Assembly (NCBI GenBank): GCA_012728025.1 | Contig: JAAYFX010000071.1 | Coordinates: forward strand, 1 to 7,228 | Direction of reading: 5' to 3' | DNA from: Clostridiales bacterium | GTDB taxonomy: Bacteria; Bacillota; Clostridia; Oscillospirales; Oscillospiraceae | Length of the DNA: 7,228 nt | Shown: positions 1 to 5,223 of the stretch, piece by piece | Layout: each line of letters starts with the position of its first letter | Numbering within the stretch: position 1 is the first letter of the stretch | The notes under the pieces: model-generated | Seen by the model: only the letters and a program-made list of their open reading frames with translations | Databases searched by the model: none | Told to the model about the DNA's origin: nothing | Position numbers and translations under genes: made by a program

Positions 1-556
1 GTGAGAGGGCGAAAAGGGCTGTTTTGCTCATAAGTCTGTAATCGGCGTGGTTAAAAACCACCTCTCCGCCAAGGGTATCCAAAAGCTTATAATAGCCTTC
101 CGCCGTAAGGCGCTTGAAGGCTGTGTCGGTTTCACGGTCGGAGCGCACACCGTAAACAATTTCGCAGCCCTCGAGATATTTATCCACCATCTCGTCAATA
201 GCGTTTATATCGTCCTGAAGGTCTGCGTCCATGGATATGGTGAAATCTGCCCTGTCCTTAGCTGCCATAAGCCCTGCAAGCAAAGCATTTTGGTGCCCTC
301 TGTTACGGGAAAGGCAAACCCCGCAGAAAAGGCTGTCCTCAGAGTTAAGCCGGCAGATAAGCTCCCAAGTGCCGTCACTAGAACCGTCGTTCACCAGCAT
401 TATACGGCTGGAGGGAGAGATTTTGTCCTTTTGAATGAGCATTCTCATCTTCTCCCTCAGACGTTTGGCTGTTTCGGGCAGAGCCTCCTGCTCATTATAA
501 CAGGGTATAACCATATAAAGAGTTTTCCCCCGATTTTCTAAGCTGCTTGAAAGCAA
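1..556 (-). CDS. Family 2 glycosyltransferase, GtrB/DPM1/YkcC-like (partial, C-terminus beyond window)
   Basis: Reading the minus strand from a TTG at 556-554 gives 185 codons without a stop, leaving the window before the C-terminus. The N-terminus has the GT-A fold signature LYMVIPCYNEQE (residues 13-24), then the nucleotide-sugar motif DGSSDGT (57-63), NRGHQNALLAG (85-95), the metal-binding stretch DADLQD (110-115), and HADYRLMS (170-177), which corresponds to the DFRLM-type motif of polyprenyl-phosphate glycosyltransferases. Family members are usually a little over 300 residues, with two C-terminal membrane helices that would lie outside this window. They transfer a sugar from a nucleotide sugar to a polyprenyl phosphate at the inner face of the membrane, typically for wall or surface polysaccharide decoration. 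The sugar cannot be told from sequence. The TTG start is chosen because AAAGGAG lies 6 bases upstream; the first in-frame ATG (residue 15) falls inside the first beta strand. The gene is divergent from the glycolytic operon and has its own promoter candidate. Confidence 0.93.
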   Translation of the reverse strand, partial: MLSSSLENRGKTLYMVIPCYNEQEALPETAKRLREKMRMLIQKDKISPSSRIMLVNDGSSDGTWELICRLNSEDSLFCGVCLSRNRGHQNALLAGLMAAKDRADFTISMDADLQDDINAIDEMVDKYLEGCEIVYGVRSDRETDTAFKRLTAEGYYKLLDTLGGEVVFNHADYRLMSKTALFALS

Positions 557-562
557 TTTCTG

Positions 563-569
563 CTCCTTT
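563..569 (-). promoter_or_regulatory. Shine-Dalgarno that sets a TTG start for the glycosyltransferase
   Basis: On the minus strand AAAGGAG is followed by six bases and then TTG (556-554). No ATG or GTG with comparable spacing is present in this frame, so this site decides the start. Confidence 0.75.
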
Positions 570-570
570 C

Positions 571-598
571 AAGGCGGGAAAAAGGGTTTGTCCGCCTT
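571..598 (-). other. Hairpin in the 5' leader of the glycosyltransferase gene
   Basis: AAGGCGG (571-577) and CCGCCTT (592-598) form a perfect 7-bp inverted repeat around a 14-base loop. On the minus strand it sits directly upstream of the Shine-Dalgarno, so it could modulate translation. On the plus strand it is followed by TTTTAAATATTT, but no plus-strand gene lies upstream, so a terminator role is unlikely unless it stops antisense transcription. The structure is seen; the function is not established. Confidence 0.4.
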
Positions 599-711
599 TT
601 AAATATTTAATCCGTTTATCTGATTATTATTTGCGGCTTTATGCGTATGATAAAAAGGCCAAAGTCCTTAATGTTTTAAACCGTGTAAACACCCAGTATC
701 GTATATTTACC

Positions 712-740
712 ATTATAGACTTGCCGTAAAACTTTTTCAA
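712..740 (-). promoter_or_regulatory. Sigma-A-type promoter for the glycosyltransferase
   Basis: On the minus strand the -35 box TTGAAA (740-735) is separated by exactly 17 bases from a perfect -10 box TATAAT (717-712). Transcription would begin near 705 and leave a leader of roughly 150 bases before the TTG start. This is the best promoter match in the window. Confidence 0.72.
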
Positions 741-830
741 GGGAACTGGCCTCAAGGGGGATGAAAAGAGCTTGGCAGATAAAAGGAGGTCATAAGTACG
801 TTTATTCCATATATTTTCCCCTGACTATAA

Positions 831-846
831 TTGTAATATTATACAA
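831..846. repeat. Palindrome TTGTA-N6-TACAA, possible operator
   Basis: TTGTA (831-835) and TACAA (842-846) are perfect inverted arms around ATATTA. The site lies about 47 bases upstream of the -35 box of the glycolytic promoter and just after a TATAAT (826-831) that has no good -35. Its size suits a dimeric regulator, but in AT-rich DNA it could arise by chance. Confidence 0.3.
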
Positions 847-879
847 CATTGCATAATTTAAGAGAATTGTTTGTACTTT

Positions 880-914
880 TACCATTTATAAGTTGAATTT
901 TTGATAAAATGGTA
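880..914. repeat. Inverted repeat bracketing the -35 box of the glycolytic promoter, candidate operator
   Basis: TACCATTT (880-887) and AAATGGTA (907-914) are perfect 8-base inverted arms, with a further two pairs possible if one base is bulged. The left arm is upstream of the -35 box (893-898) and the right arm fills the spacer up to the -10 box (916-921). A regulator bound here would compete with RNA polymerase. No known consensus (CcpA cre, Rex) matches, so the binding protein is unknown. Confidence 0.4.
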
Positions 915-921
915 CTACAAT
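893..921 (+). promoter_or_regulatory. Sigma-A-type promoter for the trmL-pgk-tpiA-gpmI-eno operon
   Basis: TTGAAT (893-898) and TACAAT (916-921) are spaced by 17 bases, each differing from consensus by one base. The predicted start near 928 gives a leader of about 68 bases before trmL. No comparably good promoter was seen in the later gaps, so it probably drives the whole run of genes. Confidence 0.65.
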
Positions 922-944
922 GTTACTCAAATCATAGATAAGTT

Positions 945-978
945 TGGGAAGGTGACGCCTTCAAGTCGCTATTTCCCA
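945..978 (+). other. Overlapping hairpins in the trmL leader
   Basis: TGGGAA (945-950) can pair with TTCCCA (973-978). A shorter stem, GAAGG (948-952) with CCTTC (958-962), uses some of the same bases. The two pairings are mutually exclusive at GAA. Both end just before the trmL Shine-Dalgarno GGAG (984-987). No U-run follows, so this is not a terminator. Confidence 0.3.
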
Positions 979-995
979 TATTCGGAGCAGAATAA

Positions 996-1478
996 ATGGT
1001 AGATATTATACTTGTGGAACCGGAAATCCCCGCAAACACAGGAAACATTTCCCGCACCTGCGCTGTAACCGGCGCAAGGCTGCATCTTATAGAGCCTCTG
1101 GGCTTTGATATTTCCGATAAGGCCCTTAAGCGGGCGGGGCTTGATTACTGGGGGCTTCTGGATGTGAAAGTCTATAAAAGTCTTGAGGAGTACTTTGAAA
1201 AAAATGGGGATGAGGGGCTTTGGCTTTCCACCACAAAGGCAAGCATAAGTTATGACAAGGCAGATTCTTCCGGTGATGTTAAGCTGATGTTCGGCAAGGA
1301 AACGGCAGGGCTTCCCGAAAAGCTTATTCAGCATTATGAAAGCCGCTGTATCCGAATACCCATGAAAGATGAGGCACGAAGTCTTAATCTTTCAAACAGT
1401 GTGGCGATTTTATGCTATGAGGCCCTGCGTCAGCAAGGTTTTACCGGACTTTGCGCCTCGGGGAATATGCCAAAATAG
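996..1478 (+). CDS. trmL: tRNA (cytidine/uridine-34 2'-O)-methyltransferase, SPOUT family
   Basis: The 160-residue product matches the length of TrmL (also called YibK or CspR), which uses S-adenosylmethionine to methylate the 2'-O of the wobble base in certain leucine tRNAs in the cytoplasm. The three SPOUT motifs are visible: IPANTGNISRTC (11-22) with the conserved Asn14 and Arg20, FGKETAGLPE (99-108), and the C-terminal trefoil-knot segment IPM (121-123) through RSLNLSNSVAI (128-138) and YE (141-142). KRAGLDYW (45-52) is also typical. The ATG at 996 is preceded by GGAG (984-987) with 8 bases between. The protein begins directly with the first strand, as expected for a minimal SPOUT domain without an extra RNA-binding domain. 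Only 27 bases separate its stop from pgk, so it is probably the first gene of the glycolytic operon. Being a short single-domain SPOUT protein argues against the larger TrmH/RlmB-type enzymes. Confidence 0.93.
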   Translation: MVDIILVEPEIPANTGNISRTCAVTGARLHLIEPLGFDISDKALKRAGLDYWGLLDVKVYKSLEEYFEKNGDEGLWLSTTKASISYDKADSSGDVKLMFGKETAGLPEKLIQHYESRCIRIPMKDEARSLNLSNSVAILCYEALRQQGFTGLCASGNMPK

Positions 1479-1505
1479 ATTTATAAAAGCTATACGGAGG
1501 TTTTT

Positions 1506-2699
1506 ATGAAATACGAAAAAACAACAATCAGGGATGCGGAGGTCTTTGGAAAAAGAATACTTCTTCGCTGTGACTTTAACGTTCCGCTGGATAAGGAAAG
1601 CGGAGAAATAACCAGCGATAAGAGGATAGTGGCATCTATACCCACGATAAAATATCTTTTGGAAAGGGGCGGAAGGGTCATTGTCTGCTCCCATCTGGGA
1701 AAACCCAAGGGCGAGGTTAAGCCTGAGCTATCCCTAAAAATTGTGGCAAATAGACTGTCAGAACTTCTGGGTATGCCTGTTGCCTTTGCGGCAGACGTTG
1801 CAGGGCAGGAGTCGAAAAGGCTTTCTCAAGCTCTTGAAAACGGCCAGATAATGCTTATAGAAAACTTAAGGTTTGACCCTGATGAAACGAAAAACGACCC
1901 TGATTTTGCCCGCAGGCTTTCCGAGCTTGCCGAGCTTTATGTATCTGACGCTTTCGGCACAGTCCACCGTGCCCATGCCTCCACTGTTGGGGTTGCCTCA
2001 TACCTTCCAGCCTATGCCGGCTTTCTTGTGGAGAAGGAGCTTTCCGTAATGGGCAAGGCTCTTGAGGCTCCCCGTCGGCCCTTTGTGGCTATTTTAGGCG
2101 GCTCTAAGGTGTCGGACAAAATTGGCGTTATTAGCAATCTTATAGACAAGGCCGACACCATTCTTATAGGCGGGGGTATGTCATATACCTTCATGAAGGC
2201 CATGGGCCTTGAGGTTGGAAAGTCTCTTATGGAGGCGGACAAAATTACTCTTGCCAAAGAGCTTATTGAAAAAGCAAAGGCAAAAGGTACAGAGCTTGTT
2301 TTACCCATGGACTACGCAATCGGCTCACATTTTGCGCCAGACTGTGAAAAGAAGATAGTGTCAAAAGAGGAAATACCCGCCGATTGGATGGGCTTGGACA
2401 TTGGCGGCGAGACAATAAAGCTGTATCAGGAAAAGATAAAGACGGCGGGAACCGTTATATGGAACGGGCCCATGGGGGTTTTTGAGTTTCCTGCTTTTGC
2501 AGATGGCACAAATGCCGTTGCAAAGGCCCTTTCAGAGTCTGATGCTGTTACAATAGTCGGCGGGGGAGACAGTGCCGCCGCTGTGGAGCAGATGGGATAT
2601 GCAGATAAAATGACCCACATTTCAACGGGGGGCGGGGCCTCACTGGGGCTTCTTGAAGGTAGAGAGCTTGCTGGTATAGCCTGCCTGCCGGATAAATAA
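1506..2699 (+). CDS. pgk: Phosphoglycerate kinase
   Basis: This cytoplasmic glycolytic enzyme makes ATP by moving the acyl phosphate of 1,3-bisphosphoglycerate to ADP. The 397-residue length is normal for a bacterial monomer. Visible signatures are RCDFNVPLD (21-29) for substrate binding, CSHLGKPKG (61-69), LIENLRF (117-123), SDAFGTVHRAHAST (147-160), LGGSKVSDKIGVI (198-209) with the nucleotide-site lysines, GGGMSYTFMKAMG (222-234), WNGPMGVFEFP (319-329), GGGDSAAAV (352-360) and HISTGGGASL (371-380). Both the N-terminal substrate domain and the C-terminal nucleotide domain are complete. GGAGG (1496-1500) lies 5 bases before the ATG. The extreme C-terminus, RELAGIACLPDK, departs slightly from the usual ELPGVAAL-type ending but is otherwise intact. 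The gene follows trmL closely and is separated from tpiA by 123 bases containing two stem-loops. Confidence 0.98.
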   Translation: MKYEKTTIRDAEVFGKRILLRCDFNVPLDKESGEITSDKRIVASIPTIKYLLERGGRVIVCSHLGKPKGEVKPELSLKIVANRLSELLGMPVAFAADVAGQESKRLSQALENGQIMLIENLRFDPDETKNDPDFARRLSELAELYVSDAFGTVHRAHASTVGVASYLPAYAGFLVEKELSVMGKALEAPRRPFVAILGGSKVSDKIGVISNLIDKADTILIGGGMSYTFMKAMGLEVGKSLMEADKITLAKELIEKAKAKGTELVLPMDYAIGSHFAPDCEKKIVSKEEIPADWMGLDIGGETIKLYQEKIKTAGTVIWNGPMGVFEFPAFADGTNAVAKALSESDAVTIVGGGDSAAAVEQMGYADKMTHISTGGGASLGLLEGRELAGIACLPDK

Positions 2700-2715
2700 T
2701 AAATAAAGCGCAAAC

Positions 2716-2741
2716 CCACGGCATAAAGCCTTTGCTCGTGG
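2716..2741 (+). other. First intercistronic stem-loop between pgk and tpiA
   Basis: CCACGGCA (2716-2723) pairs with TGC (2733-2735) and CGTGG (2737-2741), giving 8 base pairs with one bulged T and a 9-base loop. No T-run follows, so a terminator is unlikely. A processing or stability element is possible. Confidence 0.45.
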
Positions 2742-2758
2742 CAGAAAATCCTGTCTGA

Positions 2759-2795
2759 CCGCAAAATATACGGCCTTTTAAAGACCGGTTTGCGG
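2759..2795 (+). other. Second intercistronic stem-loop just upstream of tpiA
   Basis: CCGCAAA (2759-2765) and TTTGCGG (2789-2795) form a perfect 7-bp outer stem. Inside it, CGGcCTT (2771-2777) pairs with AAGaCCG (2781-2787) around a 3-base loop with one mismatch. It ends 12 bases before the tpiA Shine-Dalgarno and has no U-run. It may protect or define a processed mRNA end. Confidence 0.5.
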
Positions 2796-2798
2796 CGG
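2789..2798 (+). repeat. Copy 1 of a 10-base element shared by the tpiA and gpmI leaders
   Basis: TTTGCGGCGG occurs here, 9 bases before GAAAGGA, and again at 3630-3639, 12 bases before GAAAGG. In each copy it supplies all or most of the right arm of a hairpin. Confidence 0.4.
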
Positions 2799-2822
2799 AA
2801 CATCTTTGAAAGGACTGTTTTT

Positions 2823-3605
2823 ATGAACAAAAAATACCGTAAAGCAATAATAGCCGGCAACTGGAAAATGAACCTTCTGCCTTCCGAGGTCAAGAGTTTT
2901 GCAGAGGAGCTTCGCCATCTTCTTCCGAAAACAAAGACCTGCGAGGTGGTTTTGTGCGCTCCTTACACCCACATACCAAACCTGCGCCGCAGCCTTAAAG
3001 ACAGCCGCATCTATGTTGGCGCTCAGGATTTAAGCCTTCATGATAAGGGCGCTTTCACAGGGGAAATTTCCGCTGCCATGCTTGACGACCTTAGTGTTCA
3101 TTACGTTATAGTAGGACACAGTGAGAGACGGCAATATCATGGGGAAACGGATTTTTCCGTTGGGGATAAGGCTGTTGCCGTTTTGGAAAACGGTATGTCA
3201 CCTATAATTTGCGTTGGAGAATCTTTAGAGCAAAGAGAGCGTGGGCTTACCATGGAGTATGTCCGCTACCAGACCCTTGCGGCCCTTTCAAAAATTCCCG
3301 ACGATAAGCTGCGCCATTGTGTTATAGCCTATGAGCCTATATGGGCCATAGGTACGGGAAAAACAGCAAGCGCCCAGCAGGCACAGGAGGTTTGCGAGTG
3401 CATACGCCGCATAATCCGTGAGCGTCGGGGGGCAAGGCTTGCCCGAAGCATCAGTATACTTTACGGCGGCTCCATGAGCGGCAAAAATGCCCTCGAGCTT
3501 TTGTCCATGCCGGACATAGACGGGGGACTTATCGGCGGCGCCTCCTTAAAGCCGGCGGATTTTGCACAGATTATTGATGCTGTGGCTCAGGTTACAGGGG
3601 AGTAA
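2823..3605 (+). CDS. tpiA: Triose-phosphate isomerase
   Basis: This enzyme interconverts dihydroxyacetone phosphate and glyceraldehyde 3-phosphate in the cytoplasm, usually as a dimer. The 260-residue product has GNWKMN (12-17) with Asn13 and Lys15, VGHSERR (97-103) with the electrophile His99, YEPIWAIGTGK (170-180) with the catalytic base Glu171 and the mobile loop 6, YGGSMS (214-219) and GGLIGGASL (234-242) for phosphate binding. All catalytic residues are present. The frame stays open upstream to a TTG at 2790, but the ATG at 2823 is preferred: GAAAGGA (2808-2814) lies 8 bases before it, and the protein then starts at the usual position relative to GNWKMN. Length is at the upper end of the normal 250-260 range. 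GAQDLSLHDKGAFTGE has Asp where many family members have AQN, a tolerated variation. It sits in the operon between pgk and gpmI, with structured gaps on both sides. Confidence 0.97.
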   Translation: MNKKYRKAIIAGNWKMNLLPSEVKSFAEELRHLLPKTKTCEVVLCAPYTHIPNLRRSLKDSRIYVGAQDLSLHDKGAFTGEISAAMLDDLSVHYVIVGHSERRQYHGETDFSVGDKAVAVLENGMSPIICVGESLEQRERGLTMEYVRYQTLAALSKIPDDKLRHCVIAYEPIWAIGTGKTASAQQAQEVCECIRRIIRERRGARLARSISILYGGSMSGKNALELLSMPDIDGGLIGGASLKPADFAQIIDAVAQVTGE

Positions 3606-3623
3606 ATAAGGCAGGAAACAGGG

Positions 3624-3638
3624 CGCTGCTTTGCGGCG
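3624..3638 (+). other. GC-rich stem-loop between tpiA and gpmI
   Basis: CGCTGC (3624-3629) pairs with GCGGCG (3633-3638) through five Watson-Crick pairs and one G-U pair around a TTT loop. The tight loop makes it stable. No U-run follows, so it is not a classical terminator. Confidence 0.45.
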
Positions 3639-3639
3639 G
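3630..3639 (+). repeat. Copy 2 of the 10-base element shared by the tpiA and gpmI leaders
   Basis: TTTGCGGCGG is identical to 2789-2798. Here it contributes the loop and right arm of the 3624-3638 hairpin. Confidence 0.4.
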
Positions 3640-3649
3640 CTTTAACGAT

Positions 3650-3670
3650 ATGAAAGGTATGGTTACCTAA
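3650..3670 (+). other. Six-codon micro-ORF and small hairpin directly before gpmI
   Basis: ATG AAA GGT ATG GTT ACC TAA would encode MKGMVT and stops 2 bases before the gpmI ATG. The same bases contain AGGTA-TGGT-TACCT (3655-3668), a 5-bp hairpin. The only Shine-Dalgarno-like sequence, GAAAGG (3652-3657), overlaps the start of the micro-ORF and lies 15 bases from the gpmI start. Translation of the micro-ORF is not demonstrated; it has no clear ribosome binding site of its own. Confidence 0.3.
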
Positions 3671-3672
3671 GC

Positions 3673-5196
3673 ATGAAAAAAATTCCCACTACACTGCTTA
3701 TAATGGATGGCTATGGACTTGCGGAAAACAGCGAGAGAAACGCCATATACAAAGCATACACCCCTGTTTTGGATAAGCTTTTTGAGCAATGCCCAAACTC
3801 CATTCTCCGTGCCTCCGGCAAGGATGTTGGCCTGCCCGAGGGGCAGATAGGAAACAGCGAGGTAGGGCATACTAATATCGGCGCAGGGCGCATAGTCTAC
3901 CAAACTCTGCCGCTGATTTCAAAGGCTATTTCCGAAGGTGACTTTTTTGAAAACAAGGCTCTTTCAGACCTTATGGATGAATGCCGCCGTACGGCAAGCC
4001 CCCTGCATATTATGGGGCTTTTGTCCGATGGGGGAGTTCACAGCCACAACACCCATATTTATGCCCTTTTGGAAATGGCGAAACGCAGAGGGCTGAAAGA
4101 TGTTTATATTCATGCCTTCCTTGACGGCAGGGATGTTGGTCCCGAAACGGGAGCGGGCTTTTTAAGGGAGTGCTGTGAGAAAACCAAGGAGCTGGAAATA
4201 GGCAAAATCGCAACGGTTCAGGGCAGGTTTTACGCCATGGACAGGGACAAACGCTGGGACAGAGTCCAGCGAGCCTACGAGGCCATGGTTTTGGCACAGG
4301 GCATACAAAACCCCGACCCCGTCAAAGCTATTGAGGAAAGCTATGCAAAAGGCATTACCGATGAATTTGTAGAGCCTGTTGTCTGTGACCCCGCCGGAGT
4401 TATAAAGTCGGGAGATGGTGTAATCTTTGCAAATTTCCGACCGGACAGGGCAAGGGAAATAAGCTATGCTTTAACAAGTGAGAATTTTGACGGTTTTGAA
4501 AGGAAAAAGCTTGCTTTACCTGTAAACTTTGTTTGCATGACAAGATATGACGAAAAGCTTAAAAAGTTGCCTGTTGCTTATCCTCCCGAGGAGCTTGAAG
4601 ATACCTTTGGTGAATATATAAGCAGGCTGGGACTAAGCCAGCTTCGCATTGCCGAAACTGAAAAATATGCCCATGTAACCTTTTTCTTTAACGGCGGAAC
4701 GGAAACGGTCTATGAAGGTGAGGATAGGATTCTTGTGCCTTCCCCCAAACAGTTTCCAACCTATGACCTTATCCCCGAAATGAGCGCCTTTGAAGTTGCG
4801 GATAAATGCTCCGAGGCCATAAGAAGCGGCAAATACGACGTTGTTATATGCAATCTCGCAAACTGTGATATGGTTGGGCATACCGGCAATATGGCGGCGG
4901 CCATAAAAGCTGTTGAAACGGTGGACATCTGTGTTGGCCGCATAGCCTTAGCCGTTTCGGAAATGGGCGGAACTATCCTCATAACAGCTGACCATGGCAA
5001 CGCTGACTGTATGCTTACAGAGGATGGGCAAATCCACACAGCCCACACAACCCAGCCCGTACCCCTTATTATATGCGGGGCGAATGTTAGCCTTAAAGAC
5101 GGTTGCCTTGCAGATATAGCACCTACAATGCTTGAAATGATGGGCATTGAAAAGCCTGAAAAAATGACCGGAGAAAGCCTTATTACACACAAATAA
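3673..5196 (+). CDS. gpmI: 2,3-bisphosphoglycerate-independent phosphoglycerate mutase
   Basis: This manganese-dependent cytoplasmic enzyme of the alkaline phosphatase superfamily converts 3-phosphoglycerate to 2-phosphoglycerate through a phosphoserine intermediate. The 507 residues match the usual length of about 510. Metal and catalytic residues are all visible: Asp12 in MDGYG, nucleophile Ser62 in GNSEVGH (60-66), Asp399 and His403 in ANCDMVGHTG (396-405), Asp440 and His441 in TADHGNAD (438-445), and His458 in IHTAHTT. Substrate-site motifs include DGGVHSH (119-125), DGRD (151-154), FRPDRAR (255-261) and AETEKYAHVTFFFNGG (327-342). No in-frame start lies upstream before a stop at 3643-3645, so ATG 3673 is the only reasonable N-terminus, giving MKKIPTTLLIMDGYG. 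The start is odd in having no Shine-Dalgarno at normal spacing. The gene lies 67 bases after tpiA and 27 before eno. Confidence 0.97.
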   Translation: MKKIPTTLLIMDGYGLAENSERNAIYKAYTPVLDKLFEQCPNSILRASGKDVGLPEGQIGNSEVGHTNIGAGRIVYQTLPLISKAISEGDFFENKALSDLMDECRRTASPLHIMGLLSDGGVHSHNTHIYALLEMAKRRGLKDVYIHAFLDGRDVGPETGAGFLRECCEKTKELEIGKIATVQGRFYAMDRDKRWDRVQRAYEAMVLAQGIQNPDPVKAIEESYAKGITDEFVEPVVCDPAGVIKSGDGVIFANFRPDRAREISYALTSENFDGFERKKLALPVNFVCMTRYDEKLKKLPVAYPPEELEDTFGEYISRLGLSQLRIAETEKYAHVTFFFNGGTETVYEGEDRILVPSPKQFPTYDLIPEMSAFEVADKCSEAIRSGKYDVVICNLANCDMVGHTGNMAAAIKAVETVDICVGRIALAVSEMGGTILITADHGNADCMLTEDGQIHTAHTTQPVPLIICGANVSLKDGCLADIAPTMLEMMGIEKPEKMTGESLITHK

Positions 5197-5223
5197 AAAG
5201 CTCTGCCACAAGGAGGAAATATA

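Larger units (their letters stand above)
557..995. other. Divergent intergenic region, about 440 bases, no convincing gene
   Basis: This AT-rich stretch separates the minus-strand glycosyltransferase from the plus-strand trmL operon. It contains a promoter for each direction (712-740 minus, 893-921 plus), a leader hairpin (571-598), a 16-base palindrome (831-846) and a longer inverted repeat around the plus promoter (880-914). Short open frames inside it lack well-placed ribosome binding sites and recognisable sequence. No T-box, known riboswitch signature or tRNA was recognised. Confidence 0.7.

Noticed and set aside
47..541. 164-codon plus-strand frame opposite the glycosyltransferase
   Set aside because: The minus strand gives clear GT2 motifs in order; this frame is its antisense shadow.
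548..561. CcpA cre-like sequence TGAAAGCAATTTCT
   Set aside because: It misses the central CG and the final A, and lies over the glycosyltransferase start codon, so it is too weak to call.
547..729. 60-codon plus-strand frame beginning MKAISAPFKAG
   Set aside because: It has no ribosome binding site, overlaps the glycosyltransferase start and its promoter on the other strand, and resembles no family.
781..790. Strong Shine-Dalgarno-like AAAAGGAGGT in the intergenic region
   Set aside because: No ATG, GTG or TTG lies at a usable distance downstream, so it does not mark a gene; it may be chance or a relic.
761..856. 31-codon plus-strand frame starting MKRAWQIKGG and ending in a hydrophobic stretch
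   Set aside because: The only purine-rich sequence (AAGGGGG) abuts the ATG with no spacer, and an AT-rich stretch easily yields hydrophobic codons. No relative is recognised.
922..995. Riboswitch or T-box in the operon leader
   Set aside because: The leader is only about 70 bases, has no terminator hairpin and no recognised conserved core such as the T-box sequence.
2790..2822. Upstream TTG start extending triose-phosphate isomerase by 11 residues
   Set aside because: The TTG lies inside the hairpin arm with no Shine-Dalgarno, whereas ATG 2823 has GAAAGGA at 8 bases and fits the family N-terminus.
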